Shown one piece after another: positions 1-10,252 of a stretch of DNA of 32,535 bases (position 1 is the stretch's first letter; each line of letters begins with the position of its first letter). This stretch comes from Bacillota bacterium. GTDB lineage: Bacteria > Bacillota > Dethiobacteria > DTU022 > UBA8154. The translations under genes and the position numbers were made by a program. The notes beneath the pieces are model-generated. The model was not told the origin of the DNA. It did no database searches and saw nothing but the letters and a program-made list of their open reading frames with translations. Location: NCBI GenBank assembly GCA_012518675.1, contig JAAYRR010000055.1:1-32535 (forward strand). The letters run 5' to 3'.

Positions 1-688
1 ACCTACTGTAAAGCTTAAAATTTTCCAGGTTTAACATGACCAGGCCTATTTTATCCTGTTTTATCCCGCCATGGGCGGCGATCATTTTTTTTAACTGTTT
101 CCGGAAATACTGGTATGTATAAAACCCTGTTAGTTCATCTTGAATTGCTTTTTTTGTTAGCCTATTTTTTAGGGAGAGTTCTAATTCGCTGTAATTACCT
201 ATGAACCAGCTGAACAAAAAAAAAGCGGCTGATAAAAAAATGTTTTCTCTTAGGTTGGTATCATTTCTATGCAGACAAAAAAGGTAGTTTCCGAAATTTA
301 CCAAGGTGCTATACAGGGAAACAGCATGACCCCATTTTAGTCCAAAGTGCAAGCTATAAAAAATAACAGGTAATAAAAATAACATTTTAAAACTGCTATT
401 GTTTCCTCCCGTAAGATATAGCAACAAGGTAATGAGGATGGGAGGCAAGGCCAGCTGCAGATGATCAGCAATGACCGGGTCTATCATACGGGCACGACGG
501 TTCATTGTATGCAGGTAAAGGAGTGCAAAATAAACAGGAAGTGAAACAAAAATTATTGGCCACCAAAAAGCAACCCTAAAAACAGCCCTTGATAACAAAG
601 CGGTTACCAAAATAGCAGTGACAGCTGCAGTAAAGACTATAGCCAGGGGCATGGGCGGCCTTCCTGTTTGTGATGCTTTTATTTTCAA
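1..688 (-). CDS. GGDEF (diguanylate cyclase-like) membrane protein, truncated by the left window edge
   Basis: Hand translation of the minus strand gives an open frame from TTG at 688 (or ATG at 652) to the window edge: MKIKASQTGRPPMPLAIVFTAAVTAILV...LTKKAIQDELTGFYTYQYFRKQLKK...IGLVMLNLENFKLYSR. Several TM segments, then the DELTG.Y...YF start of a GGDEF domain. RBS-like GAGGTG upstream of the TTG. Not in the ORF track because it is open at the edge. Confidence 0.75.
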   Translation of the reverse strand, partial: MKIKASQTGRPPMPLAIVFTAAVTAILVTALLSRAVFRVAFWWPIIFVSLPVYFALLYLHTMNRRARMIDPVIADHLQLALPPILITLLLYLTGGNNSSFKMLFLLPVIFYSLHFGLKWGHAVSLYSTLVNFGNYLFCLHRNDTNLRENIFLSAAFFLFSWFIGNYSELELSLKNRLTKKAIQDELTGFYTYQYFRKQLKKMIAAHGGIKQDKIGLVMLNLENFKLYSR

Positions 689-941
689 ATAACAATACAC
701 CTCGCAAAACGTTAGCAAGGGAGGAATTTAGCTTTATTAGATATTAAGTTCGCTAAATTAGTAGTTAATCCTGCAAAAAAAGCTTAATTTCCTGGATATA
801 TTTCCAATTTCAGCGGCAGACATATACCCTAATATTAAAAACCTTGTGGCAAATATGTCATTTATGAATATAGTAAACAATATAAATAAAAGAGGCTATT
901 TAGTTTGGAAAAAAATTATTAATTAAAGGAAGATGTGTTAA

Positions 942-2228
942 TTGGTTCGCAGACAAGGTTTGGCTACAAAAATCCACTATGGCTGGGTTGTAATTTCGTT
1001 GGGCTTGCTGGTCACCACCGGAGCGCATGGTTTTGGTCGCATGGCCTATACACTTATACTGCCGGAAATGGGTAAAGGGTTGGGGATTACATTTACCCAG
1101 GTAGGTTTGTTGCAGGCTGGAAATATGGCGGGGTACCTTCTGTTTGCGCTTGTTGGCGGAATGCTGGCTTCTATGTACGGTAGCCGTATCGTAATCACTC
1201 TTTCCCTTATGTTGATGGGCATAACTATGTTACTGACAGGAATGGCGTCTTCATTTAAATTTGCCCTGATTATGCGCTTGTTTACCGGCATCGGCAACGG
1301 GGGTGCCTATGTTGTGGCGGTGGCGCTGGGTACCTCCTGGTTTGCCATGCAGCGGCGGGGGTTTGCTACGGGAATTGTAACCGGCGGCATCGGGGCCGGT
1401 ACATTGCTCAGTGGTATCATTGTCCCTGCTATTTTCAGGATTTATGGTGCCCGGGGTTGGCCTTTGGCCTGGTATTACCTGGGCGGCTTGATCCTAATTA
1501 TTGCAGTTGTTTGCGGCATATTTTTGAGAAACAGGCCTGCCGACTTAGGCTTGTCATTGGTCGGTTCTGAAAGGAAAAACGTTCTGTCGAAAACAATGGT
1601 AAGAAGCAAGGCCGGTAACCTGCAATGGGGGCTGATCTATGGGGTTAAGGAAGTCTGGTATATTGGTATTGTGTATTTTATGTACGGTTTTTCTTATGTG
1701 ATCTATATGACCTATTTTAAAGCCTTTCTTTTGGATGCCGGTGTAGCTGATGCCCAGGCCAGTATGATGTGGGCCTTGGCCGGGGGGGTAAGCATTTTTT
1801 GCGGTGTGATTTGGGGTAGTATTTCTGATGTTTTAGGCCGGGGGAAGGGTGCGGCGCTGGCTTATTTAACATTGGCTCTTTCCTATTTGATCTTTGCGGT
1901 CTTTAATTCCCAGGGGGCTTTTTATGTTTCAACTGTACTTTTTGGTTTAAGTGCCTGGAGCATACCTACTATTATGGGTGCCGCGGTTGGGGATCATGTG
2001 GGCCCCGATTTGGCGCAAGCAGGTGTGGGCTTTGTAACACTGTTTTTTGGTTTGGGTCAGGTTTTTGGCCCGGTCCTAGGGGGCTACTTACGCGACGCAA
2101 CCGGGGCCTTTGGCATTTCTTTTATAGTGGCTGCTGCAGTTTCCCTGCTGGGGCTGTTTGGGTCGCTGTTACTGCTTAAAAAAAACCGGACCGAGGCCTT
2201 GCCGGGGACGGAAATGAAAAAGGCTTGA
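942..2228 (+). CDS. MFS transporter
   Basis: 428 aa, about 12 hydrophobic segments, MFS-like glycine-rich TM motifs; TTG start preceded by GGAAG. Confidence 0.88.
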   Translation: MVRRQGLATKIHYGWVVISLGLLVTTGAHGFGRMAYTLILPEMGKGLGITFTQVGLLQAGNMAGYLLFALVGGMLASMYGSRIVITLSLMLMGITMLLTGMASSFKFALIMRLFTGIGNGGAYVVAVALGTSWFAMQRRGFATGIVTGGIGAGTLLSGIIVPAIFRIYGARGWPLAWYYLGGLILIIAVVCGIFLRNRPADLGLSLVGSERKNVLSKTMVRSKAGNLQWGLIYGVKEVWYIGIVYFMYGFSYVIYMTYFKAFLLDAGVADAQASMMWALAGGVSIFCGVIWGSISDVLGRGKGAALAYLTLALSYLIFAVFNSQGAFYVSTVLFGLSAWSIPTIMGAAVGDHVGPDLAQAGVGFVTLFFGLGQVFGPVLGGYLRDATGAFGISFIVAAAVSLLGLFGSLLLLKKNRTEALPGTEMKKA

Positions 2229-2280
2229 TGGTGTGCAGTTGATCACTGTGCGGCCGCTTATGTTTGTAAAAGGTAGATTT

Positions 2281-3291
2281 TTACTGTTCATGCTCATCTG
2301 CAACGCCTGTGGCAACACTTTCATTCCAAGTTGCAAGCAGGGTAGAAACAGATACTGGTTGCAAACCGCGTGCCTGTAATCCTTGGATGATTTCCGGCAG
2401 AGCTGTGAGTGTATTCCGGTACCCCTCATGCAGGAGGATAATGGAACCCGGCTGGACCTGTTCCATAACCTTTTTGACAATTTTTTCGGGGGGTGGTTCT
2501 TCCCAGTCGCGGGGATCAACGTCCCAATAAACCAACTTTTGTTGCAAGTCCTTTGCTGCAGCAAGTATGTCTGCAGAGCCACGCCCGTACGGGGGGCGCA
2601 TGAAGACAATTTCTTGTCCTCCTGCTTCATAAATGTGCGCTGTTGTTTTCTGTAAGTCGGCGGCAACTTGTTTCGGTGTAAGCTTATCCAAACGATCATG
2701 TTGCCAGGAATGGCCTCCCAGTTCGCTGCCCTGCGCAACAATCTTTTCCAATATTTCGGGATAAAGAACAGCCTGCCGCCCCACGACAAAAAATGTAGCC
2801 TGCAGCCCATAGGCTTGCAACACTGCCAAGTATTGTTCAGTCATTTGGGGACAGGGACCATCGTCAAAAGTAAGGGCCACCTTATCTGGGACATTAAGCC
2901 TATAGAAGGCTGCCGGCGCCGCGGGCGGCAAGCTGTTTTCACCAACATTGCCTTCCCAAGGCGGTGGGTATTTTTCTTTCGGTGTTTCCTCCACGGGAAG
3001 GGCTATAGTTTCCAGGGCGCCTGCTGTTGTTGCTGCCCCCTGCTGAGGCTGGATGCCTGGGTTTGCCATCAACTGGGGCTGTGTTTGCACGGTGGGTTCA
3101 GCTTGCGGCAGATCATTTTCCGGCAGGATGTTTTGTTGTACAGGCTGGGTCAGTGTTGGCGGGGCCAGTTGGGGATGTAACTGCAAGTCTAAAAAGGCAG
3201 TGTGGGCAGGGGCAAACAGGGATAAGGGATGGAAAATAATGCAGAAAAAAACAATTGATCCTACAAAAATTTGCAGATCATGCCGTAACAT
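2281..3291 (-). CDS. Polysaccharide deacetylase family protein (NodB-like) with N-terminal signal/anchor and P/Q-rich linker
   Basis: TFDDGP, GHSWQHD, RPPYG and LLHEG motifs of the NodB homology domain. Confidence 0.92.
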   Translation of the reverse strand: MLRHDLQIFVGSIVFFCIIFHPLSLFAPAHTAFLDLQLHPQLAPPTLTQPVQQNILPENDLPQAEPTVQTQPQLMANPGIQPQQGAATTAGALETIALPVEETPKEKYPPPWEGNVGENSLPPAAPAAFYRLNVPDKVALTFDDGPCPQMTEQYLAVLQAYGLQATFFVVGRQAVLYPEILEKIVAQGSELGGHSWQHDRLDKLTPKQVAADLQKTTAHIYEAGGQEIVFMRPPYGRGSADILAAAKDLQQKLVYWDVDPRDWEEPPPEKIVKKVMEQVQPGSIILLHEGYRNTLTALPEIIQGLQARGLQPVSVSTLLATWNESVATGVADEHEQ

Positions 3292-3634
3292 TTATATAAT
3301 ACTCTCCTTTAAGGGGTCTTCTTTATATATTAAGACGTTTAATTTACGATTTGGTTCCGGTACAGGGCATTTTTGACAAATTTAGGGAGGTTACATTTTT
3401 AAAACCAGAAAAGGTGTAGTAATTTAGGTTATAAAGATTTCCCGGGAAATAGCTTTTTCGACAAAGACCCTGCCTTGTGCAAAATAAAGGTGTTTTTCCC
3501 GGGGCAGGCGGGTTTGCTGTCCAAAGGGTTAAATTTTTTTATCCAAAAAGGCCTCCTAAGAGTTCTTGGAAATGGATCCGCAGCTGTAGGTAAGGATCGG
3601 TTTTTGGCAGGTTTGTGCAGGGTGGATTTTAGGG

Positions 3635-4369
3635 CTAGCATTGCAGTTCCTCCAAGATCGTTTTGGTTCTACTGGTACCGATTCTATCGGCCCCGGCTTG
3701 AACCATTTGTAACAGATTCTTGAGGGTGGCAATGCCACCGGCAGCTTTTACGCCGCAACGGTTGCCAACGGTTTTGCGCATCAGTTGGACATCGGCAACA
3801 GTAGCCCCGCCCGGGCCAAAACCGGTCGATGTTTTAACATATTTTGCCCCCGCGGCTAAAGCTATTTGACAGGCGGCGGTTATTTCTGCAGGAGTCAGGT
3901 AGCCAGTTTCTAAAATGACCTTAAGCGGTGCGGGGGTGGCTTCAACTACAGTTTGGATATCTGCCTGCAGCGCCTGGAAACGCTTGGATTTTAAATAACC
4001 CAGATGCAAAACCATGTCCAGCTCGGTGGCGCCATTCTTAAAGGCTTCTACAGCCTCCAAGGCTTTTAAACATGTAGTCTGCCTGCCTAAGGGAAACCCC
4101 ACTACAGCGCAGACGCCGGTTTTGCTGCCCGCCAGCACGCGGCAGGCTGCGGCCACATCGACGACATGGACACAGGCAGTATAGCATCCTGCCTGCCGGG
4201 CCAGGGTGAGGCCATTGTGGAGCTGTTGATCGGTGAGGTCTGGGGCCAGAAGAGCATGATCAATCAAGCGGGCCGCTTTCATTTTATCTAACAAATTTGT
4301 TGCCTGGTACAAAAGGCTGTTTGCAAGACGGTCCAAACCGGTTGGTAAAAACTGCATATTGTAAGGCAT
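3635..4369 (-). CDS. deoC: Deoxyribose-phosphate aldolase (start may be internal at 4282, MKAARLIDHALL)
   Basis: IDHALLAPD, VCAVVGFPLG, ELDMVLHLG, KVILETG, KYVKTSTGFGPGGATVADV and VKAAGGI motifs. Confidence 0.92.
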   Translation of the reverse strand: MPYNMQFLPTGLDRLANSLLYQATNLLDKMKAARLIDHALLAPDLTDQQLHNGLTLARQAGCYTACVHVVDVAAACRVLAGSKTGVCAVVGFPLGRQTTCLKALEAVEAFKNGATELDMVLHLGYLKSKRFQALQADIQTVVEATPAPLKVILETGYLTPAEITAACQIALAAGAKYVKTSTGFGPGGATVADVQLMRKTVGNRCGVKAAGGIATLKNLLQMVQAGADRIGTSRTKTILEELQC

Positions 4370-4563
4370 TTCAGTTTAAGGTTTAATTTTTAGGTTGTCT
4401 GCAGCCACGGTCCCTACCAGGCGGACACCCCCTGTTAAAGTATTTTTAGAACTATTAACCACATAGGTCAATCAGGAACAACACAGGGTCTTTAGAAGTG
4501 CAACATGGGCCTGCAGGAAAATTGGGATTGCTTTTGCCGGCAGTTATGGGGAATGCTGCAATT

Positions 4564-5286
4564 TTAAAGAATCTGGCTTAAAAATTCCTTGGTCCGGGCG
4601 GCCTGCGGGTGACGGAAAATTTGTTCGGGAGGGCCTTCTTCAGCAATAACGCCTCCGTCCAGGAAAATAACACGATCGGCTGCCTCCCGGGCAAAGCCCA
4701 TTTCATGGGAAACTACGATCATGGTCATGCCATCCCGGGCCAGTTGTTTCATCACGTTTAAAACTTCCTTGATCATTTCTGGGTCCAGGGCTGAGGTGGG
4801 TTCATCGAAAAGCATCACCTTGGGCTGCATGGCCAGTGCCCGGGCGATGGCCACCCGCTGCTGCTGCCCCCCGGAAAGGTGACGGGGGTAGGCGTTGGCT
4901 TTATCCCGTAGGCCAACCCTTTCCAGCTGAATCAGGGCCAGTTTACCGGCCTCCCGGGGAGCCATTTTTTTAACACGCAGGGGTGCCAGGCTGATGTTTT
5001 CCAAGGTTGTTTTATGGGGAAAAAGGTTGAAATGTTGAAAAACCATGCCCATATTCTGTCTGACATGGTTTAAATTTACCCCCGGCGCACAGATATTTAC
5101 CCCATCGATAATGATTTCTCCTGTTTGTGGTATTTCCAGCAGGTTGAGGCAGCGTAAAAAGGTGCTTTTGCCCGAACCGCTGGCCCCAATAATGACCACT
5201 ACTTCCCCCTTTTCAATATCCGTGGTGATACCGTGTAGGACATGTAGTTGATCAAAACTTTTGTGCAGATTTCGCACTTTAATCAC
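4564..5286 (-). CDS. Polar amino-acid ABC transporter ATP-binding protein (GlnQ-like)
   Basis: Walker [10 protein letters not shown], signature LSGGQQQR, Walker [15 protein letters not shown]. Confidence 0.95.
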   Translation of the reverse strand: MIKVRNLHKSFDQLHVLHGITTDIEKGEVVVIIGASGSGKSTFLRCLNLLEIPQTGEIIIDGVNICAPGVNLNHVRQNMGMVFQHFNLFPHKTTLENISLAPLRVKKMAPREAGKLALIQLERVGLRDKANAYPRHLSGGQQQRVAIARALAMQPKVMLFDEPTSALDPEMIKEVLNVMKQLARDGMTMIVVSHEMGFAREAADRVIFLDGGVIAEEGPPEQIFRHPQAARTKEFLSQIL

Positions 5287-5938
5287 TGGTTTGCAACCTC
5301 CTCTCCAGGTAGCCTAAAATTTTGGAAAGCGTATAGGTGATGACAAAATAAATAAGGGCGATTGCTGTAAAAATTTCAAAATCCTTATAGGTCCTGGTGC
5401 GAATATGTTCTCCGGCACGCATCAGCTCTGTTAAAGCGATGACGGACAGCAGCGAGGAATCCTTAATCAGCATAATCAGTTCATTGACCAATGGGGGGAT
5501 GACCCGGCGGAAGGCCTGGGGTAAAATTACATGGATCATGGCTGCAGTCCCGCTCATGCCCAGGGAACGCGCGGCTTCCATTTGTCCTTTATCGATGGAT
5601 TGGATTCCCGCACGGACAATTTCAGCCACATAGGCGCCGCTATTAATGGAAAGCCCGATCGCTGCAGCTGCCCGGCGGTCAAGATCAATACCCAGTTGGG
5701 GCAGGCCGTAATAAAGAATAAAAAGCTGTACCAACAGCGGTGTGCCGCGAATAAATTCGATGTAAGCTCCGGAGGCAAGTTTGAGGAACTGGAAACGGGA
5801 AAGCCGGGCCAGCGCAACAAATGAACCAATACAGAAGCCCAATGTTACGGCCAGGGAAGAAATGCGCAATGTTTCCCGCAAACCAAGCATTAGGAAAGGC
5901 CAGTTATTAATAACTACGGAATAATCAAGAAATTTCAT
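5279..5938 (-). CDS. Polar amino-acid ABC transporter permease
   Basis: Listed ORF extends to 6169, but homology-like sequence begins at MKFLDYSVV (5938); [13 protein letters not shown] and [10 protein letters not shown] loop typical of HisM/GlnP; 8-nt overlap with the ATPase gene. Confidence 0.9.
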   Translation of the reverse strand: MKFLDYSVVINNWPFLMLGLRETLRISSLAVTLGFCIGSFVALARLSRFQFLKLASGAYIEFIRGTPLLVQLFILYYGLPQLGIDLDRRAAAAIGLSINSGAYVAEIVRAGIQSIDKGQMEAARSLGMSGTAAMIHVILPQAFRRVIPPLVNELIMLIKDSSLLSVIALTELMRAGEHIRTRTYKDFEIFTAIALIYFVITYTLSKILGYLERRLQTSD

Positions 5939-6177
5939 CAGGCAACACCTCCATATAAGCTGATGTGTCTCTAGAAGCAGACCGGCCGGCCAACAAGAGG
6001 GGGGTGCCTTGCGGTTGGTTTCATGACTTGTTTGTAAGCTGTCCTTAAAACCAAGCGCGGTCACGCTATGGGTATGATATTCGTGCCTCGGATTGGTTTC
6101 GGGGGCGGCATTTCTGCCAACCACCAGATATATCCCCCTGGTTGCGGTAAGCCGGGGGCCGGTCCACATGTTTCCCC

Positions 6178-6249
6178 AGCCGGTTCCCGGGCTACAAACC
6201 GGGAAACCGGCTGGTCATAAGAAAGGCAAAGCGCGTGGCGCTTTGCCTT
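6178..6249. terminator. Two tandem stem-loops in the gap between the binding-protein and permease genes (possible attenuator or mRNA stabiliser)
   Basis: AGCCGGTTCCCGG/CCGGGAAACCGGCT (6178-6212, one bulge) and AAGGCAAAGCGC-GTG-GCGCTTTGCCTT (6223-6249, perfect 12-bp stem). Confidence 0.6.
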
Positions 6250-6366
6250 CGGCCAGCCCTGTTTTGAAGCTGGGGAGAAAAAGAAGTTTTTACCGGTTCC
6301 AAAGCTATGGCAGGAACCTTCAGCTTAGAATTGCCGTAAACCTAAGTTTGCCACAGCAGCTCCCCA

Positions 6367-7134
6367 TTAGAACCATTTGTTAATGAATTCGTCAAATTTG
6401 CCACTTTCTTTTAGATCTGCTAAAACGTTGTTGATTTCTGTCAACAATTCTGTGTTTTCCTTTTTGACGGCAATACCGAAATATTCTTCGGTAAAGGCGC
6501 CGCCAACGGTTTTACAGCCGCCTTTAATTTCAATGTAACGTTCGGCAACGGGGATGTCGATAATAATAGCGTCTACACGCTTATTGGCCAGATCAAGAAA
6601 ACCCTCGTTGATTTTGTTATATTGCCTGATATTTTCTTTTTCAAAACGTTCATGGGCTTCCAGATCGCCCGTTGTACCTAATTGGACAGCGACAATTAGG
6701 CCCTCCAGGTCATCAACACTTTCAATGTTTTCTTCGTCTTCCAGGACGACCACCGTTTGGCCGGCAAAGTGGTAAGGATCGGAAAAATCTACTTCCTCCA
6801 GGCGTAAGTCTGTAATGGTAATACCAGCAACTGCCATGTCGATTCTGTTGGAATTCAAGGCCTGGGTCAGGCCGCCAAATTCCATGTCTTCAATAACCAG
6901 TTCTTTGCCCAGGGCAGCGGCGATGGCTTTGGCTATATCAACGTCAAACCCATCCACTTCATTTTCCTCATTGCGGAATTCAAAAGGAGGAAAGTCCGCA
7001 TTGGTGCCCATCACCAGCTTTTCAGTATCCTCCGGATCTGGATCCTGGCCTGTTTCCTGGGTGCTTGTACAGCCGGAAACAACCAAAGCCAAAACGGCAC
7101 AACAAAGAACAGCATAAAACAAAAACTTTTTCAA
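6367..7134 (-). CDS. Amino-acid ABC transporter substrate-binding lipoprotein
   Basis: Lipobox VSGC; ADFPPFEF...GFDVDIAKAIAAALGKELV typical of SBP family 3. Confidence 0.94.
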   Translation of the reverse strand: MKKFLFYAVLCCAVLALVVSGCTSTQETGQDPDPEDTEKLVMGTNADFPPFEFRNEENEVDGFDVDIAKAIAAALGKELVIEDMEFGGLTQALNSNRIDMAVAGITITDLRLEEVDFSDPYHFAGQTVVVLEDEENIESVDDLEGLIVAVQLGTTGDLEAHERFEKENIRQYNKINEGFLDLANKRVDAIIIDIPVAERYIEIKGGCKTVGGAFTEEYFGIAVKKENTELLTEINNVLADLKESGKFDEFINKWF

Positions 7135-7171
7135 AGATGCTCCCCTCTCTCTATTTAAATTGGTTTTAAAT

Positions 7172-7177
7172 ATTATA
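7172..7177 (-). promoter_or_regulatory. Putative -10 element (TATAAT) for the binding-protein operon
   Basis: TATAAT on the minus strand about 38 nt upstream of the start; no strong -35. Confidence 0.4.
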
Positions 7178-7244
7178 TCATAATTTACTGCCCGGTGGTT
7201 GGAAGGCGGTTAAAATAATTTTGGAGGCAAAGCATAGTTTATGA

Positions 7245-7250
7245 TATAAT
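7245..7250 (+). promoter_or_regulatory. Putative -10 element (TATAAT) for the 7334 gene
   Basis: TATAAT in the divergent intergenic region; weak TTGGAG at 7221-7226 as candidate -35. Confidence 0.4.
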
Positions 7251-7333
7251 TATTGTACTTAATTAAGGTTATTTAATTTAAAAGGGGAATGTTCCCAGTA
7301 TGTTCCTGAGCTTAAAAAAAGGAAGTGATATTT

Positions 7334-8932
7334 ATGTCGGGCTCCCCACGAAAAAAAGGTTTATGGGTCCAGTTTTTAGCGTTGCTTATGGTTTTAGTAA
7401 CGGTTTTGCCCCTTGCCGGTTGTTTGGACAACCATGCCGACTTGAAAAAGGGTTTTATGCAGAATATGGAGGTTAAATCCTGCAGGAGCAGCGGGACTTT
7501 TTCCGTGGTTAACAATATTTCCACCGAACAATTAAACCCACAGGCACAAAAACTTTTTTCAGTGCTGGAAAAAGGACTGGCTTTGGAAACGGCTATGCAA
7601 AGTGCCACTTCCATGAAGATGGTACTTGTCCCTGCAGACGCTGAGGCGTGTAATCTTTTGGGGTGGGATTACCCCCAGGCGCCGGCTTTTGATTTTTATG
7701 TGGATGAAGGGAAAATAGCCCTGCAAACGTCTGCCGATGCCCGCTGCCTGGTGATAGATCCTGCTGAAACAGGCCTGGCTGCCCCCGAAGCCGATTTTGA
7801 TTTTTCCGCTGTGTTTGGTACTGATTATCTGCAGGGGCAGACAGATAAGGCCTACGCGTTTGCGAAAGCCTTGATTAAGGATTTTGACTTTCCACTTTCT
7901 CGGGTGGAATCGTTGGGTACTGAAACGTTGCAGCTTCCGGACGGCACTGTTACAACGCGCAAAATTAAAGTCAACCTTGATTTTGAAGAGATCTTGGCCC
8001 TGATTACTTACACAGCAGAATATCTGTCTGAAAGTGAGGCCTTTAAGGACTATGTGCTTTTTTCTGTGCGTGAGCCCCTGGAAAAAATGGTGGCGGAGGG
8101 GGCCTTACCGCCGGAGGAAATGCCTTCCCCGGAGGAAATAGAAAAGCTTGCGGAAACAAACTACCAACAACTGCAAAGCAGTCTTTCCGAAGCGGTGGCC
8201 TACCTGCGCGGGGTTTCTCCTGCCCTGTTAAAAAAACAGTTTGGTCTTGATCTGTCCGCAACAGAAGAATATTATCTGGATCAAGCAGGTTTTATCAGGA
8301 AAACCATAAGCACCTACCAGCTTAAAGCCGAACATGAAATGCTAAAATCAATTTTAGGTACGCCGCAGTTGGATCTGACTGTAAATTCAGAGCAAATTTT
8401 ATGGGATATCAACAAACCGGTAGAGGTGGTTTTTCCCGCTGCAGATGAACAGGTTTCCCTTTTTGCTTTGATGGCAGATCCTGATTTGCGGGCAGAGATT
8501 GGAGAGGGTCCCCTCTCCTTGTTTGTTAACTTGCTGGCGTCCCTAAATGCCGCGGCAGTTTCGGCAGCCCGGGCAAACCTGGTAATCGATCTTGAAAACA
8601 ACCTGTGCCTGTTAAACGGCGAGGCTGTAGATTTAGCCCCGGCTCCTTATAAGGAAGGGGAAACCCTGATGGTGCCGTTCCGTGCCTTGGCAGAGCTGGC
8701 CGGCGGGGAAATACAATGGATGCCGGAAAATAAACAGGCTTGTTACCAGGATGAACGTGTGGAAATGAAGTTTGCCTCCGGCAGTAAAAAAGCTTATGTA
8801 AACGGTGTAGAAAAAGAATTGACTGTGGCTGCTGTTGTTAGAGATGGCCGGCTGATGATCCCTGCCTGGTTGGCGGGTGAAATGGGACAGTATTTTGCTA
8901 CAGTGGAAAATTCGATCGTTTTTGTCTTTTAA
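7334..8932 (+). CDS. Secreted/lipoprotein with C-terminal copper amine oxidase-like (stalk) domain
   Basis: Signal peptide with LAGC; C-terminal NGEAVDLAPAPYKEGETLMVPFRALAELAGGEIQW...VNGVEKELTVAAVVRDGRLMIPAWLAGEMG; RBS GGAAGTGA favours ATG 7334 over GTG 7325. Confidence 0.85.
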   Translation: MSGSPRKKGLWVQFLALLMVLVTVLPLAGCLDNHADLKKGFMQNMEVKSCRSSGTFSVVNNISTEQLNPQAQKLFSVLEKGLALETAMQSATSMKMVLVPADAEACNLLGWDYPQAPAFDFYVDEGKIALQTSADARCLVIDPAETGLAAPEADFDFSAVFGTDYLQGQTDKAYAFAKALIKDFDFPLSRVESLGTETLQLPDGTVTTRKIKVNLDFEEILALITYTAEYLSESEAFKDYVLFSVREPLEKMVAEGALPPEEMPSPEEIEKLAETNYQQLQSSLSEAVAYLRGVSPALLKKQFGLDLSATEEYYLDQAGFIRKTISTYQLKAEHEMLKSILGTPQLDLTVNSEQILWDINKPVEVVFPAADEQVSLFALMADPDLRAEIGEGPLSLFVNLLASLNAAAVSAARANLVIDLENNLCLLNGEAVDLAPAPYKEGETLMVPFRALAELAGGEIQWMPENKQACYQDERVEMKFASGSKKAYVNGVEKELTVAAVVRDGRLMIPAWLAGEMGQYFATVENSIVFVF

Positions 8933-8960
8933 ATAATCAGGTAATGATCTTTTTTGGTGG

Positions 8961-8990
8961 GGGGAAGCAAAAAATATTTTTTGCTTCCCC
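8961..8990 (+). terminator. Intrinsic terminator after the stalk-domain gene
   Basis: Perfect 30-nt palindrome GGGGAAGCAAAAAATATTTTTTGCTTCCCC, 28 nt after the stop codon. Confidence 0.85.
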
Positions 8991-9009
8991 TATTTTCATA
9001 TTTAACTAT

Positions 9010-9041
9010 GGCATAGGCATACAAAGGCATAGGCATACAAA
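9010..9041. repeat. Two-copy perfect tandem repeat of GGCATAGGCATACAAA (16 bp)
   Basis: Direct reading: 9010-9025 and 9026-9041 are identical. Confidence 0.9.
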
Positions 9042-9128
9042 ACAATGCAGTGTTTCCCTATGGGGTGTGCCGCTGTTTCAGTTTGCGGTTTAAGCGCTGC
9101 CTGATAAAAAATAAAGGGTGGCTTGATT

Positions 9129-10166
9129 ATGATTGAAAAAATTTTACCTGGAATTTTTAGAATTGAATTGCCCCTGCCCGATCTTTCCCTGCAGGCAGTG
9201 AATACTTATCTGCTTAAGGGCAAGAAGCGCAGCCTGTTGATAGATTCAGGCATGAACAGGCCGGAATGTAAAAAAGCCCTGAATAATGCTCTTCAGGAAT
9301 TGGATATAAAGTTAAAGGATGTTGATTTTTTTATTACCCACCTGCATGAAGATCATTTTGGCCTGGCCCCCGAAATGGCTGCCGCGTCCTCTAAAATCTA
9401 TATTAACGCCCCGGAGGCTGCTTTTTGGGGGGTTCCCGGCAGGTGGAAGGAAGGTTTTGCCCACGGTAAAAGAAACGGTTTTCCGGCAGCAGAAGTAGAC
9501 AGGTTTATTCGGGAAACGCCGGAATTTTTAAAAAACCTGCCCTTGGAAGAAATGAAAGGCGCTGTGGAGGCCTACACACAGCAAAAGGCCCCCCGGGGCC
9601 GCATACAGATCTGCGGTGAAGGTGAAACTTTTAATATTGGGGCTTATTCCTTGCAGACCATAATGACGCCCGGCCATTCCAGCGGGCATCTTTGCCTTTA
9701 TGAACCGCAGCAAAAACTTCTTTTTGCCGGGGATCATATTTTGGAAACAATTACGCCGGCAATTTTTCTTTGGCCGGGAGAAGATCGCAACCCCCTGCGG
9801 GAGTATTTAGCCAGTCTTGATAAGGTGGCCGCCTTGGATGTTAATCTTGTTTTGCCCGGGCACCGCCGGCCTTTTAAAGATCACTTTGGCCGGGTTTTAG
9901 AGTTAAAAAAACACCACCTGCAAAGGGAACATGAAATTGCATCTGTTCTGAATACAGACGGCGGGGGCGGCAAAAATGCCCTAAAAATTGCCTCCCGGGT
10001 AAGCTGGAACATCCCCCCACCCTGGGAACAATTTACAATGGAATTAAAATGGATGGCCTTGGCAGAAACGCTCGCACATTTAAAATTTATGGAATACCAA
10101 AAAAGGGTTACAAGCAAGCTTTTGGGGGACGGCATAGAATACTATTATTACGTGCCGAAGGCATAA
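9129..10166 (+). CDS. MBL-fold metallo-hydrolase
   Basis: THLHEDHFGL metal-binding motif, TPGHSSGHLCLY, FAGDHIL; ATG 9129 preferred over TTG 9123. Confidence 0.92.
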   Translation: MIEKILPGIFRIELPLPDLSLQAVNTYLLKGKKRSLLIDSGMNRPECKKALNNALQELDIKLKDVDFFITHLHEDHFGLAPEMAAASSKIYINAPEAAFWGVPGRWKEGFAHGKRNGFPAAEVDRFIRETPEFLKNLPLEEMKGAVEAYTQQKAPRGRIQICGEGETFNIGAYSLQTIMTPGHSSGHLCLYEPQQKLLFAGDHILETITPAIFLWPGEDRNPLREYLASLDKVAALDVNLVLPGHRRPFKDHFGRVLELKKHHLQREHEIASVLNTDGGGGKNALKIASRVSWNIPPPWEQFTMELKWMALAETLAHLKFMEYQKRVTSKLLGDGIEYYYYVPKA

Positions 10167-10252
10167 TTTGTTGGTTTGCGGCAGGTCGGCAAAATTATTG
10201 TCAGCGGTCTGTCGTCTGTTTTTTTAATTATGATCAAAAGGAGGAAAATTGG

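Noticed and set aside
2169-2810. 213-aa minus ORF overlapping the polysaccharide deacetylase gene
   Set aside because: Out-of-frame overlap with a gene showing clear catalytic motifs; sequence shows no domain.
8043-8261. Antisense ORFs inside the stalk-domain gene (also 8314-8601)
   Set aside because: Spurious complementary-strand frames with low-complexity proline-rich translation.
9010-9041. Tandem repeat considered as a CRISPR array
   Set aside because: Only two abutting copies with no spacers and no cas genes.
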